Below, in pieces: positions 1 to 8,425 of a stretch of 64,000 bases of DNA; within the stretch, counting starts at the first letter, position 1; each line of letters starts with the position of its first letter. The notes under the pieces were generated by a model. The model did no database searches and had not been told where the DNA came from. It worked only from the letters and a program-made list of their open reading frames with translations. Origin of the DNA: Planctomycetaceae bacterium (GTDB taxonomy: Bacteria; Planctomycetota; Planctomycetia; Planctomycetales; Planctomycetaceae); the NCBI GenBank assembly GCA_014762625.1, contig JABURQ010000098.1:47438-111437 (forward strand), read 5' to 3'. The position numbers and the translations under genes were made by a program.

Positions 1-938
1 AAAACCTCTTGGCCGATGTGCGGATAGATTCCCGATGAGGGGATCATCTCACTGACGACCACACCGTCTTTGACCTGGTCGATACCGCTAGTTCCATTGT
101 AGATGGCCGGCCCATCGTTAAAGGATTCACACAATCGAGCTCCGATCGGCAGTTCATCGTTCAAGGTTTGTATCAGGATCGCTTCGCGGGCGTCGCCGGG
201 AGCCGCGTCACCCAATAACGGAATCGACGAAGCGGGAACATCGGAAGAAGCGAGTACACGCTGGTTGATCGGACCTGCAGTCCCAGCTAGACCTTTATAA
301 CCGTCAGGATTACTGGTAACTGGAGGATTGATCGGAGCGGCTTTCGTCCCCCCGTTCAGGCCGGTAATAGTGGTTCGCACCATATACCAACTCGAAGCGT
401 AGTTTGTGTTGTAACCTTCGCGAATTTTTTCAGCGAGGAACAAGGCGCGAGCAAAGTCGGTCGTGACATCTGCGGGAGGAGCGGTTCCTCCGAAGCCATC
501 ACAGAAACCGTCGATGATACGAGCGGGAGGAGCCCCTTCTTTCGCTTCGGTGGAAACACCCGTACCGGAGATCATGTCGTTGAGCTTTTCGATTCCGCGG
601 AGCGGATTCGTCGGACACATCATTTCGGAGGCGTTACCGGCTTGTACCTTTTTCAGGTCGGCAGCCCAACCCCAGGTATCCGGGCAACCATCGCGACGCC
701 AGTCGAAGGCACCGGTGCAAAGTTGACCGCTGGGATCGGTGTCGGAAAAGGCGTGGAGGCCGATTCCGATTTGACGCAGATTGTTTTTACATTGGGTTTT
801 GCGGGCTGCTTCGCGAGCAGATTGGATCGCGGGGAGCAGCAACGCAATCAAAACGGCGATGATCGAGATCACCACCAGTAGCTCGATCAGCGTGAAACCG
901 CTGCGAGCTTTCTGTGACTTGGCAGACAAATTCTTCAT
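1..938 (-). CDS. DUF1559 domain-containing pilin-like protein (partial, 3' end outside window)
   Basis: The reading frame is open from the ATG at 938 to the window edge, about 312 codons, so the C-terminus is missing. The N-terminus is a type IV pilin/pseudopilin signal: a short basic leader, then [20 protein letters not shown], where a prepilin peptidase would cut after the Gly, followed by the [20 protein letters not shown] stretch typical of DUF1559 proteins. An AAGGAAGAG ribosome site precedes the ATG. DUF1559 proteins form large paralogous families in planctomycetes and are presumed surface or secreted; their exact role is not known. The family assignment is firm, function is not. Confidence 0.93.
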   Translation of the reverse strand, partial: MKNLSAKSQKARSGFTLIELLVVISIIAVLIALLLPAIQSAREAARKTQCKNNLRQIGIGLHAFSDTDPSGQLCTGAFDWRRDGCPDTWGWAADLKKVQAGNASEMMCPTNPLRGIEKLNDMISGTGVSTEAKEGAPPARIIDGFCDGFGGTAPPADVTTDFARALFLAEKIREGYNTNYASSWYMVRTTITGLNGGTKAAPINPPVTSNPDGYKGLAGTAGPINQRVLASSDVPASSIPLLGDAAPGDAREAILIQTLNDELPIGARLCESFNDGPAIYNGTSGIDQVKDGVVVSEMIPSSGIYPHIGQEV

Positions 939-1423
939 GTTTTCTCTTCCTTAGAGTCTTAGAGTTCGAATTGAACTGAATAAAACCAAACAGACGTTGA
1001 ATTGGAGTTTTAGAAGGCCATCAATACTTCGTGATCGAATGAAATAAACCTGTGGGCGATACTCTCCTTTCAGAATGGTGTGTGGAGTGTTGTTTATCAG
1101 ATTGATGCGTCTCTCGCTTGATCGCATCATTTCACGAAATGTAATCTAGCCAGCAATTGTGTTCATTTTGTGAAGACAAGCGCAAGACTGAGAGATCTCG
1201 AAAGAATTTCATCCCGCGTCTTAAAAACGGGATAATCGCGAATATGCCTCGCTGTTTGTTAAGGCAACAGGAATTATCCGCGGGATTGTGAAGAAATGAT
1301 GAGAGTTCTTTGAATTCATGGCGCAGCGACGATGTTTTGCAGCCTGCCGAGGGCAAGGCTTGACACTGCGCGGCGTCAAGCAAGGAGGTCACAAACAGCG
1401 TAAGAAGAGATGCTGTTTGAAGA
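939..1423. other. Intergenic region between DUF1559 and dsbD genes
   Basis: No convincing gene. It contains small dyads only: AGTTC/GAACT at 963-977 just upstream of the DUF1559 ribosome site, ATCCCG/CGGGAT at 1211-1233, ATCCGCGGGAT at 1276-1286, and a 7-base stem GCTTGAC/GTCAAGC at 1358-1381 near the 3' end of the dsbD gene. The last lacks a T tract, so I do not call it a terminator. The promoter of the DUF1559 gene must lie here, but no clear -35/-10 pair stands out. Confidence 0.5.
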
Positions 1424-4255
1424 TCAGTCGGCCATCGCGGTTTTGGAGGAGGCGGTCGCTTCCTTCAATTTTTCCAGCAGTGTCCCCTGAGAATATTTAT
1501 CACGAATGACGATCGGCTTCTGGGGATTGTCGCCGGGAAAGATGACAGTGAGCGGCACGCTGATCGAATCAAATTTCTTCAGCCAGGCTTTGAGATGCGG
1601 ATCTTCATTCGAGAAGTCTGCATAGAGAGGGACGATCCCCTTTTCCTTGACGAGCTTTAACGTCTCGGCAGTGTTGAGTACCGAATATTCCGGCTGCTTC
1701 GCCAACAAGTTCCAGTCTGCTCCGAAATGGAGTAAGACAGTTTTTTGATTGTTCAGCGCTGCTTGTAGTTCCTGATCTGAGAAATCACGCCAAGGTAATT
1801 TGCTTGTTTGAGGGATTTTGGCAGTCTGAGAAGCGGCAGTCGCTTCCCTTAGCTTTTCCAGCAAGTAGGACTGGGAATATTTGTCGCGGATGACAATTGG
1901 CTTTTGAGGATTGTCGCCGGGAAAGATGACGGTGAGCGGTACGCTGATCGAATCAAACTTCTTCAGCCACGCTTTGAGATGCGGATCTTCGTTGGTGAAG
2001 TCGGCATAGAGCGGCACGATACCTTCTTGATTGACCAGTGCCTGGGTCTCTTCGGTATTGAGGGCATTGCGCTCGTTTTGTTTGCAGACCAGGCACCAGT
2101 CTGCCGTGAAGTCAACGAGTACGGTTTTCTTCTGACGGAGTGCCGATTGCAGCGTGCTGTCGGTGAAGTCTCGCCAGGGTAACCCGTGCTCCCCGTGATC
2201 GCGCTGGGAGGCCTTGTGTTTGGAGGTCGTGTTTTCCTGAGGACTTTTGGAGGTGCCGGCGAGAGATTTTTGTGTCGGCGAACTGGTTGGTTCAGTGGTG
2301 ACTACCGAGTTGGCGTTCGACGGCATCTGGCTGATGCCGAAATAGACAATGCCTGAAGTGACGCAGGCCGCGAGAATGCGCACGCGATTTTTGTGAACGA
2401 TATGAGTGGTCGAATCGTAAAGGTTGCCGACCATCCATAATCCGAATGCGAGTCCCATCATCATGATCATCACCGGAATGATCAGTTCGGAGCCGGTGTA
2501 CGAGATGATCCAGATGACCGCTCCCATCAGCGCGAACCCGGAGATCTCCTTGAAGCGAATCATCCAGGCTCCCGGTTTGGGAAGCCATTTGATCGTACTC
2601 GGGAAGATGCCCGCCAACAGGTACGGCGACGCCATGCCCAGTCCCATCACTCCCCAGATCAGAAAGATGATGTGTGTCTCCTGTTTGACCGACCAGCCGA
2701 GCGTGGCTCCCATCAACGGGCCGCTACAGGGAGTTGCCAGAAACGTGGCGAAAATCCCGGTCAGAAACGCACCGGTGAGACCTTCTTTCTGCGTCCCGCC
2801 AGCCGCCAGTCCGGGGATTGGAATTTCAAAAACACCCAGCAAACTCAGGCCCATTACAAAGACCAGACAGGCCATAAAAATATTGAATTCCGCTTTCTGG
2901 AAGAGCGAACCCCACCCCATTTCCAGAAACGCCGCCAAAGCCGCCAGACTCAGAAAGACGGCAATCACACCGAGCGAATAGGAGAGATTCAATTGAAAGA
3001 TTCGAGCGCGGTTTTCCCCCGCCTGTTTGACGAAACTGAGGATCTTGATCGCCAGGACCGGCAACACGCACGGCATGACATTCAAAATCAAACCGCCCAA
3101 AAAAGCATAAACCAGATACCAACCCAGGCCAGCAGATTCTTCCTCCATTTCAAATTCACCAAACTCAATCGGTTCGACCGTTTTCATTGCTGAAATCGGT
3201 TGAGCGGCGGAGAGCTGCCCCAATGCGAACCGCTGCTCCTGAGGGGGGAGACATTTCTGATCGGTACAGGTTTGATAGATAATCGCTCCCTGAATACCAA
3301 AACTGTTCTGGTCGGCTGACTCATCCACCAGAAATTTCCGCGTCCAGGTAACCGAGCCATCGAATAGATGCTGTTCGAAAGAAATTCCTTTCGCGGGTTC
3401 GTTCTGCTTGATTTCGGGTTCGACGTTCGGGACGAAGTTTTCGTCGAGAGCAACCAATCCCTGAAAACTTTCCAGCAGAAATTCGGTCGGCGTTCCTCCG
3501 GGTCCCTCTTCCTGAGATTGGGCATAAGCATGCCAACCGGCATCGAGATCCAGGCGAACGCTCAACGTCACCTCGTCTCCCGGAGCGGCGTCAATCGGAG
3601 AAAATGCGATGGTGAAGGCGGAAGGTCCGGGCTTGCCGAGAACCAGGGGGCGTCCGTGGACAGAATAGCTGACCAGATCGCTAGGGACGGCGGAGGAATC
3701 GACGGCAAGTGAGTGTTGAATTTCGTTGCTGTAAGGAATGCAGTTGTCATCATTGCAGACCTGATAGCGGATTTTCCCCGAGAATTTGGCTTCAGAATTA
3801 TTGGGAAGGAGGCGATATTTTCGGCTCCAGGTCACTTCCTGTTTGAACTTTTCCACTTCCTGCTCGAACAGGGGTTCAAACACGGCTTTCGGTTCATGGT
3901 CGGGTAGAAACGCGTCATCAACAGGGACTGCTCCCGAAACTTCGGAGAGTGAAATCACCGTTCGTCCGCTGAACTTGCGGCTCTGAGAGTAGGTATGCGA
4001 ACCGGGAGGTATGGTGAGATGCAGTTTCATCGTCACCACGTCTCCCGGTTTGGAGTTCTCGGGAGCTTCGAGTGTCGATGTGAATTCGGGTTCTGCTTTG
4101 GAGCCCGATTTCTTTGTTTTGCCACTCCCCAGATTCAGGTCGAGGTCTAGACCCGGTTGTTCGAGCTTGAACAGTTCGGGAACCTGCTCATCCTGGGCGA
4201 CAAGGGAAGAACTTAAAAAGAAGACAACCGAGACTGTGACGAGAATGGTTCTCAT
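1424..4255 (-). CDS. dsbD: DsbD-type thiol:disulfide interchange protein with two C-terminal thioredoxin-like domains
   Basis: Moves reducing equivalents from the cytoplasm across the inner membrane to periplasmic disulfide or cytochrome maturation partners. The order is a signal peptide (RTILVTVSVVFFLSSSLVAQ), two beta-rich DsbD-alpha-like domains with paired Cys (for example CNDDNC and CTDQKC), a central DsbD membrane domain of about eight helices with NVMPCVLPVLAIK and ATPCSGP, then two thioredoxin-like domains. The first keeps WCLVC; the second has WNLLA at the same place and so has no CxxC. I start at the ATG at 4255, where the signal peptide begins; an in-frame ATG at 4306 would add 17 residues ahead of it. 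About 943 residues, much longer than E. coli DsbD (about 565), because of duplications at both ends. Confidence 0.9.
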   Translation of the reverse strand: MRTILVTVSVVFFLSSSLVAQDEQVPELFKLEQPGLDLDLNLGSGKTKKSGSKAEPEFTSTLEAPENSKPGDVVTMKLHLTIPPGSHTYSQSRKFSGRTVISLSEVSGAVPVDDAFLPDHEPKAVFEPLFEQEVEKFKQEVTWSRKYRLLPNNSEAKFSGKIRYQVCNDDNCIPYSNEIQHSLAVDSSAVPSDLVSYSVHGRPLVLGKPGPSAFTIAFSPIDAAPGDEVTLSVRLDLDAGWHAYAQSQEEGPGGTPTEFLLESFQGLVALDENFVPNVEPEIKQNEPAKGISFEQHLFDGSVTWTRKFLVDESADQNSFGIQGAIIYQTCTDQKCLPPQEQRFALGQLSAAQPISAMKTVEPIEFGEFEMEEESAGLGWYLVYAFLGGLILNVMPCVLPVLAIKILSFVKQAGENRARIFQLNLSYSLGVIAVFLSLAALAAFLEMGWGSLFQKAEFNIFMACLVFVMGLSLLGVFEIPIPGLAAGGTQKEGLTGAFLTGIFATFLATPCSGPLMGATLGWSVKQETHIIFLIWGVMGLGMASPYLLAGIFPSTIKWLPKPGAWMIRFKEISGFALMGAVIWIISYTGSELIIPVMIMMMGLAFGLWMVGNLYDSTTHIVHKNRVRILAACVTSGIVYFGISQMPSNANSVVTTEPTSSPTQKSLAGTSKSPQENTTSKHKASQRDHGEHGLPWRDFTDSTLQSALRQKKTVLVDFTADWCLVCKQNERNALNTEETQALVNQEGIVPLYADFTNEDPHLKAWLKKFDSISVPLTVIFPGDNPQKPIVIRDKYSQSYLLEKLREATAASQTAKIPQTSKLPWRDFSDQELQAALNNQKTVLLHFGADWNLLAKQPEYSVLNTAETLKLVKEKGIVPLYADFSNEDPHLKAWLKKFDSISVPLTVIFPGDNPQKPIVIRDKYSQGTLLEKLKEATASSKTAMAD
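1507..2020 (-). repeat. In-frame duplication within dsbD (1507-1636 and 1891-2020)
   Basis: Bases 1507-1636 and 1891-2020 align without gaps at an offset of 384 bases (128 codons). Most differences are synonymous. The encoded stretch running from NEDPHLKAW to IRDKYSQ, about 41 residues, is identical in both copies. The duplicated unit is the thioredoxin-like domain of DsbD; the flanking catalytic segment has diverged more. Confidence 0.9.
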
Positions 4256-4832
4256 GGTCAACCTGATTTGGAATACGGTGGGAATGAGTCGTGGAGGAAG
4301 GATCACACTTTCTTACGTTGCGAACCGGCAAGATCTTTGATGTCGGGTCCTACGAGATCTTGATTATTATCGACTTTGAAGCTGGATTCATCTGTGAGGT
4401 AAGCAACAAACCGAGATCGCCAACATCGAAAAGGATAGACGATTCGCAAATAATACGACAATAGGGGTTTAGGTCAAATTCGGATCGAGAACTCTCTGGC
4501 TACGCGGCGAAATACCATCGGTCAATATGCTTCCCGGCAGCGTTGAACTGGACGCGCTATGGGAAAAGCTTTTCTGATGGTGGTCGTTTTGTGGGAAAGT
4601 AAACTGTTTCAATCCTTAAAGTGTTCTCCGGAAAGAGAAAAGAGCGTTTCACATCTGTGGAGACAGTTGACAGAACCCCCTGCTGTCTGCCTAATAAAGA
4701 TTCAACTTCTTTATCGGTAACGTGTTATCGAATTTGCGAGACCGCGTTGGAAACCGGTCGAAAAGAAGGTTCACTCCTCGATGTTTCCTGCCACACCCGG
4801 CGGACGCCGTCGATCCGCCGCAAACTAAGATC
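4256..4832. other. Divergent intergenic region, dsbD(-)/tatC(+)
   Basis: No gene is supported. The region must hold promoters for both flanking genes. A perfect 12-base palindrome GAAAAGCTTTTC lies at 4563-4574, and the best promoter-like sequence for tatC is at 4667-4697 (listed separately). A long open frame entering tatC from 4722 is in-frame leader sequence with no ribosome site and is not counted as coding. Confidence 0.5.
4661..4697 (+). promoter_or_regulatory. Candidate tatC promoter with flanking dyad
   Basis: A perfect TTGACA (4667-4672) is followed after 19 bases by TAATAA (4692-4697). The -35 element is bracketed by an inverted repeat AGACAG (4661-4666) / CTGTCT (4684-4689), which could bind a regulator. 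This would give a leader of about 130 bases before the tatC ATG. The spacer is longer than ideal, and planctomycete promoters are not well characterised. Confidence 0.35.
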
Positions 4833-5963
4833 ATGCCAAATTCACGCGACCTGTTCGATGACTCAACGATGAGTTTCGGGGATCACCTCGAAGCGCTGCG
4901 GGTGCATTTGTTTAAAAGCGTGATTGGTTTGGTGATCAGCGTCTGTGTGATGTTGTTCTTTGCGGATCATATGATCCACATCATCCGTCGTCCGATCGAC
5001 AAGGCTCTGCGCGAACATCACAAAAACCTGGCCATCGAATCGGAGGAGTTGGAAAAATCTGCTCTGGATTGGTGGAACGAAATCTGGAGCGGGGATTTTT
5101 TCAAAAGTATCGAAGAAGAAGAGCCGACCGGACTCACCCGCAGCGAGATTCAAGTGACGATTACTCGTCAGGAACTGGCACGGGTTGTTCGGGAACTCGA
5201 CCCCGATGCGAAGATTACCTTCGACCAACTGTCTCCGCCGAACACAGAAACGCCAGATTCCGATAACGGCGAGTCGCCTGCCGAGGAGGAATCAACGCAG
5301 GAGTCAGGCAATGCTGAGTCGCTGCCTGACGTGAAGCTGATTATGAAGTCTCCCGCGTTTAGGGATTTGCAGCAATCGATCGATCAGCTCAATCAGCCGA
5401 TTACGTTGAACGTTCAGGAAGCGTTCATGATTTATTTGAAGGTCGCCATCGTCTCGGGGCTGGTGATTGCGTTTCCGTGGATCGCCTATCAGATGTGGCT
5501 GTTCGTGGCGGCGGGGCTCTACGAACACGAAAAGCGATATGTCTATATCTTTCTGCCGACGAGCATGTTTCTTTTTCTGTCGGGGGCGGTTTTCTGTTAC
5601 TTCGGTGTATTTCCGTTTGTGCTCGATTTTTTGCTCGGCTTCAACAAAGACATTGGAGTCACGCCTCAGATTCGACTCTCCGAATGGATTTCGTTCGCGC
5701 TGGTGTTGCCGGTGATGTTCGGTCTCAGTTTTCAGTTGCCTCTCGTGATGTATTTTGTGGAGCGGATGGGATTCATTAAAGCGGAAACCTATCGCGAAAA
5801 ACGTCGTTTGGCGATTTTGATCATCGCCACGCTGTCGATGTTCCTGACGCCGGCCGACCCGATGAGCATGATCATGATGATGATCCCGCTGATGCTGTTG
5901 TACGAACTCGGGATTTACTTCTGCCGTCTGAATCCCGCCATCAATCCGTACGAAGCGGAATAG
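4833..5963 (+). CDS. tatC: Sec-independent protein translocase TatC with enlarged first loop
   Basis: Core membrane receptor of the twin-arginine pathway, which exports folded proteins. The TatC landmarks are present: an N-terminal HLEALR motif, six predicted helices, YEHEKR after helix 2, LSFQLPLVMY and the MFLTPADP motif. It has 376 residues against about 250 for typical TatC. The extra length is a hydrophilic insert of more than 100 residues between helices 1 and 2, including a Glu/Ser/Asp-rich stretch, which would face the periplasm. Start at 4833 is chosen because the upstream in-frame sequence has no TatC-like residues. Two Tat-signal proteins lie in this window (15795, 60676). No tatA/B gene is adjacent. 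The 3' end is convergent with lspA. Confidence 0.95.
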   Translation: MPNSRDLFDDSTMSFGDHLEALRVHLFKSVIGLVISVCVMLFFADHMIHIIRRPIDKALREHHKNLAIESEELEKSALDWWNEIWSGDFFKSIEEEEPTGLTRSEIQVTITRQELARVVRELDPDAKITFDQLSPPNTETPDSDNGESPAEEESTQESGNAESLPDVKLIMKSPAFRDLQQSIDQLNQPITLNVQEAFMIYLKVAIVSGLVIAFPWIAYQMWLFVAAGLYEHEKRYVYIFLPTSMFLFLSGAVFCYFGVFPFVLDFLLGFNKDIGVTPQIRLSEWISFALVLPVMFGLSFQLPLVMYFVERMGFIKAETYREKRRLAILIIATLSMFLTPADPMSMIMMMIPLMLLYELGIYFCRLNPAINPYEAE

Positions 5964-5981
5964 TCGTGGATGAGGTTCCTC

Positions 5982-6584
5982 TCAGGACGAGGCGGGTTCA
6001 GATGTGAGCGGTTTTTCCGCTGGATTATGGCTTGAGTCGTCTGCTTTCTCGTGCTCGTCTGCGTAGAGCAGAGAGTAGACAAACAGCATGATGGCGCCTG
6101 TGACCAGAAACACGTCGGCAAAATTGAAAACCGGCCAGGGATAGCCCCAAAGTTCAAATCTCAGAAAGTCGCGCACGGCGTATTCGAATTTGCCCGCCGC
6201 ATTCTGACAGCCATGTAACGCCAGACGGTCGTAAAGGTTTCCGAGAGTTCCGCCCATGATGGAAGCCAGAGAAATCGTCAACCACCAGCTGCGGGCATGT
6301 CCCTTAATGAACAGCCAATAGAGAACGGCACCGATCGCCACCAGGCTCAGAGCTGCGAAACCTTTTGAGAGCCCTTGCCCCATGCCCCACAGGGCACCGT
6401 GATTGAAGGTAGTATGATAGCGGAACAGAACGCCCCCGCCGAAGAACGATTTGACCCACGGGCTCACGCCATCCGGATAGCCCAGCCACGCAAAGACTAT
6501 ATGTTTTGAATAGAGATCCCATCCGCAGGTGACAACCACTATCGACCAGAATAATAGTTGCCTGCTGAAGGGGACTGACTTCAT
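5982..6584 (-). CDS. lspA: Lipoprotein signal peptidase (signal peptidase II)
   Basis: Inner-membrane aspartyl peptidase that cuts the signal peptide of diacylglyceryl-modified prolipoproteins. In 200 residues it shows D23xxxK27 in helix 1, NHGALWG (61-67), GNLYDRL with catalytic D119, and FNFADV with catalytic D157; four helices are predicted. The start at 6584 is chosen because its ATG overlaps the TGA of the upstream DksA-type gene as ATGA (6581-6584), implying translational coupling; an in-frame upstream ATG at 6614 lies inside that gene. The loop between the two Asp motifs (residues 121-150) is longer than in the E. coli enzyme. Two lipoproteins in this window (8424-9737, 40727-41065) are plausible substrates. 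Confidence 0.95.
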   Translation of the reverse strand: MKSVPFSRQLLFWSIVVVTCGWDLYSKHIVFAWLGYPDGVSPWVKSFFGGGVLFRYHTTFNHGALWGMGQGLSKGFAALSLVAIGAVLYWLFIKGHARSWWLTISLASIMGGTLGNLYDRLALHGCQNAAGKFEYAVRDFLRFELWGYPWPVFNFADVFLVTGAIMLFVYSLLYADEHEKADDSSHNPAEKPLTSEPASS

Positions 6585-6973
6585 ATCGAGAGTTCTTCGC
6601 GTTTCCGTTCGCATTCAATGCAGTTTCGTGCGTAGGGGATCGCTTTCAACCGCGTTTTGCGAATCTGTGATTTGGAGGGAGCACGCCCGGCTTCTTTACA
6701 GCTTTCGCAGACACCATAGGTCCCCTCTTCAATTCGCTCAAGAGCAGCTTCAATCTCGGCGAGAACTTCCTGATCGTTTTCCACGAATCGAAGGGCAAAA
6801 TCCTGTTCGTAAGCATCAGTCCCCAACTCAGCAATATGAGTGGGGCTGTTCGCTCCAGAGGCTCCGTCGTGTCCGGTCAGAGCTTCATCGGTTAATTGCT
6901 CGACATCACCTCGAACACGCGCTTTGAGGAGAATCAGCATGTCTTTATATTTCGCCGCTTCTTTTTTGTTCAT
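6581..6973 (-). CDS. DksA/TraR-type C4 zinc-finger protein
   Basis: 130 residues with an N-terminal coiled-coil-like helical hairpin, acidic residues near the tip (DAYEQD, 53-58), and a C-terminal four-cysteine finger: C89xxC92 ... C118xxC121, preceded by GTYGVC. DksA proteins insert into the RNA polymerase secondary channel and modulate rRNA and stress promoters, often with ppGpp; planctomycete members have not been studied in detail. It is the first gene of a two-gene unit with lspA, an arrangement also found in other bacteria. Whether it is a true DksA or a general TraR/DksA relative cannot be decided by eye. Confidence 0.9.
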   Translation of the reverse strand: MNKKEAAKYKDMLILLKARVRGDVEQLTDEALTGHDGASGANSPTHIAELGTDAYEQDFALRFVENDQEVLAEIEAALERIEEGTYGVCESCKEAGRAPSKSQIRKTRLKAIPYARNCIECERKREELSI

Positions 6974-7353
6974 TGAAGTCTCTTTACATCAAAATATACT
7001 GCTGAATCCAGCTCTTGTCGGGAAGTGCAACATTATGGGGAGCCGACTATGACGGGTCAAGAACCGGAATTCCGGATCTCGACGAGGGGGACGGAATTCT
7101 CCGGATGTCTGATCTGATTCCAAGCCCACCGTATTCCGGTTAACATGTTGTGAATTATTGGTTTAAGGGATTGGGCGATTTTGACAGGCCAGTTTGCGGT
7201 CCACGTCCCTTCTTCCTACGATAACGGTTGGATCTACGAAATCCTGTCGAGAATTGATGGAAGAAAAGTGGGGTCCCGGGGTCTCGATCGAGCCGGTCGC
7301 TAAAATGGCCCTGGAATCATAAACAAGCTGACATTTTAGAAAGAGAGTTGAAG
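6974..7353. other. Divergent intergenic region, dksA-type(-)/bcp(+)
   Basis: No gene is supported. It holds a perfect 12-base palindrome CCGGAATTCCGG at 7064-7075, with a related GGAATTCTCCGG shortly downstream, and a TTGACA at 7181-7186 that has no matching -10 at a normal distance. Either palindrome could be an operator for one of the divergent genes, but nothing shows this directly. Confidence 0.45.
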
Positions 7354-7836
7354 ATGCCTGCCAAGACACAACTTGAAGTTGGAAAAGCAGCTCCCAAATT
7401 TACATTGCCTGGTTACCCCGAAGCGAAATATCGCCTCTCTGACGCCCTGAAAGAAGGTCCGGTTGTTCTTTACTTCTACCCTCGAGATAACACGCCCGGT
7501 TGTACCAAAGAGGCTTGCGGGTTTCAGGAAAGCTTGAGCCGATTCAAGAAACTCAAAGCAACAATCTTCGGTGTCAGCACTGATGATGTGGCTTCCCATG
7601 AAAAATTTGCCGCCAAGTACGACCTGAATTTCCCACTCCTCGCGGACACTGATCACTCGGTTTGTGAAAAGTATGGCGTCTGGGTGGAGAAAAATATGTA
7701 TGGGAAAAAGTCCATGGGAGTTCAACGAGCAACATTCCTGATCGGCACCGACGGGAAACTGGTCGAGATCTGGCCCAAAGTGAAAGTGGACGGACACGTC
7801 GAAGAGGTCGCAGAGGCGGTCAAAAGTCTGAAATAA
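7354..7836 (+). CDS. bcp: Thioredoxin-dependent peroxiredoxin, BCP/PrxQ type
   Basis: Cytosolic peroxidase reducing H2O2 and organic peroxides with electrons from thioredoxin. 160 residues, the normal family length. It has the motif FYPRDNTPGCTKEACGF with peroxidatic Cys50 and, five residues on, Cys55, the resolving Cys position of atypical 2-Cys BCPs, plus QRATFLIG near the C-terminus. The start is the ATG at 7354 behind AAAGAGAG; the TTG six bases upstream is less likely. It stands alone, divergent from the DksA-type gene. Confidence 0.96.
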   Translation: MPAKTQLEVGKAAPKFTLPGYPEAKYRLSDALKEGPVVLYFYPRDNTPGCTKEACGFQESLSRFKKLKATIFGVSTDDVASHEKFAAKYDLNFPLLADTDHSVCEKYGVWVEKNMYGKKSMGVQRATFLIGTDGKLVEIWPKVKVDGHVEEVAEAVKSLK

Positions 7837-7999
7837 CGGTGTTCGACGACAGTCGACTTGAACATAAAAAGGCAATTTTTCAAAAATTTTGGAGAAAAAA
7901 GAGGCTTCTTCAATCCTCCCAAACCTCCCATTTCTCCATTCAGGCAGATCCGAAGTGGTTGTCATATCAATAGTTAGGAAACAAATAGTCTTTCCTGTC

Positions 8000-8030
8000 G
8001 AGAAAATACTGACGCCCAATCAGTTTTCTC
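8000..8030. other. Hairpin upstream of csrA promoter
   Basis: GAGAAAATACTGA (8000-8012) pairs with TCAGTTTTCTC (8020-8030) to give 11 base pairs with a 2-base bulge and a 7-base loop. No T tract follows on either strand, so it is not an obvious intrinsic terminator. It could end bcp transcription weakly, or be a binding site or part of a small RNA. Confidence 0.4.
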
Positions 8031-8046
8031 CCTCCCGCCGGGGATC

Positions 8047-8074
8047 TTGACGAACTCGGCGACATTCTTAGGAT
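8047..8074 (+). promoter_or_regulatory. Candidate csrA promoter
   Basis: TTGACG (8047-8052), a 16-base spacer and TAGGAT (8069-8074) resemble a sigma-70 type promoter. Transcription would begin near 8081, leaving a leader of about 90 bases before the csrA ATG that contains two GGA motifs. Confidence 0.4.
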
Positions 8075-8170
8075 TCATTGCTGTGACAGCAGTGACCCGT
8101 TACACGCTGCTATCCAGGTGACGCTTGATTTAAGGAGAAATAACAGACCCATTTTCAAGGAGGATTTGAA

Positions 8171-8368
8171 ATGCTCGTACTTAGTCGAAAAGATGGTGAA
8201 CGGATTCGAATTGGCGACGATGTGACTCTGACGATAGTTTCTGTCAAAGGGAAACGAGTTCGGCTCGGCATCGAAGCCCCTGATCACTGCAGAATTGTGC
8301 GAGAAGAAATGTTGTGGACAGAGGAATCTCACTCTAAAGAACTGGAACCCGAGCTAGCCGCTTGCTGA
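8171..8368 (+). CDS. csrA: Carbon storage regulator CsrA (translational regulator)
   Basis: Small dimeric RNA-binding protein that binds GGA motifs in mRNA leaders and represses or activates translation. 65 residues beginning MLVLSRKDGERIRIG, with the conserved TLTIVSVKGKRVRLGIEAP core and the IVREE segment that completes the RNA-binding surface. An unusually strong AAGGAGG ribosome site lies upstream of the ATG, unlike most genes here. GGA in that site and a second GGA upstream make autoregulation possible (inference). It is a single-gene unit closed by a strong terminator; no flagellar gene or fliW is adjacent. Confidence 0.97.
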   Translation: MLVLSRKDGERIRIGDDVTLTIVSVKGKRVRLGIEAPDHCRIVREEMLWTEESHSKELEPELAAC

Positions 8369-8386
8369 CCAGACAATCATAAAACG

Positions 8387-8425
8387 AAAAAAGCACCTGT
8401 CGTTGGAGCGGCCGGTGCTTTTTTT
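8387..8425. terminator. Bidirectional intrinsic terminator, csrA/HEAT lipoprotein
   Basis: AAAAAAGCACC (8387-8397) pairs with GGTGCTTTTTT (8414-8424), flanked by an A run on the left and a T run on the right. It can therefore end transcription from csrA on the plus strand and from the convergent HEAT-repeat gene on the minus strand, whose stop codon overlaps it. Confidence 0.88.

Larger units (their letters stand above)
7837..8170. other. Intergenic region upstream of csrA
   Basis: No gene is supported. It contains a hairpin at 8000-8030 and a promoter-like pair at 8047-8074, both listed separately, and two GGA motifs in the csrA leader (in AAGGAGAAA and in the AAGGAGG ribosome site). No clear terminator follows bcp; a weak TCGAC/GTCGA dyad lies just after its stop codon. 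Confidence 0.5.

Noticed and set aside
1358..1381. Terminator after dsbD
   Set aside because: A 7-base stem with a 10-base loop is present, but no T tract follows.
7181..7186. bcp promoter at TTGACA
   Set aside because: No -10-like hexamer occurs at 16-19 bases distance.
7336..8019. Long minus-strand open frame opposite bcp
   Set aside because: It runs antisense to the clearly coding bcp gene and shows no domain or signal.
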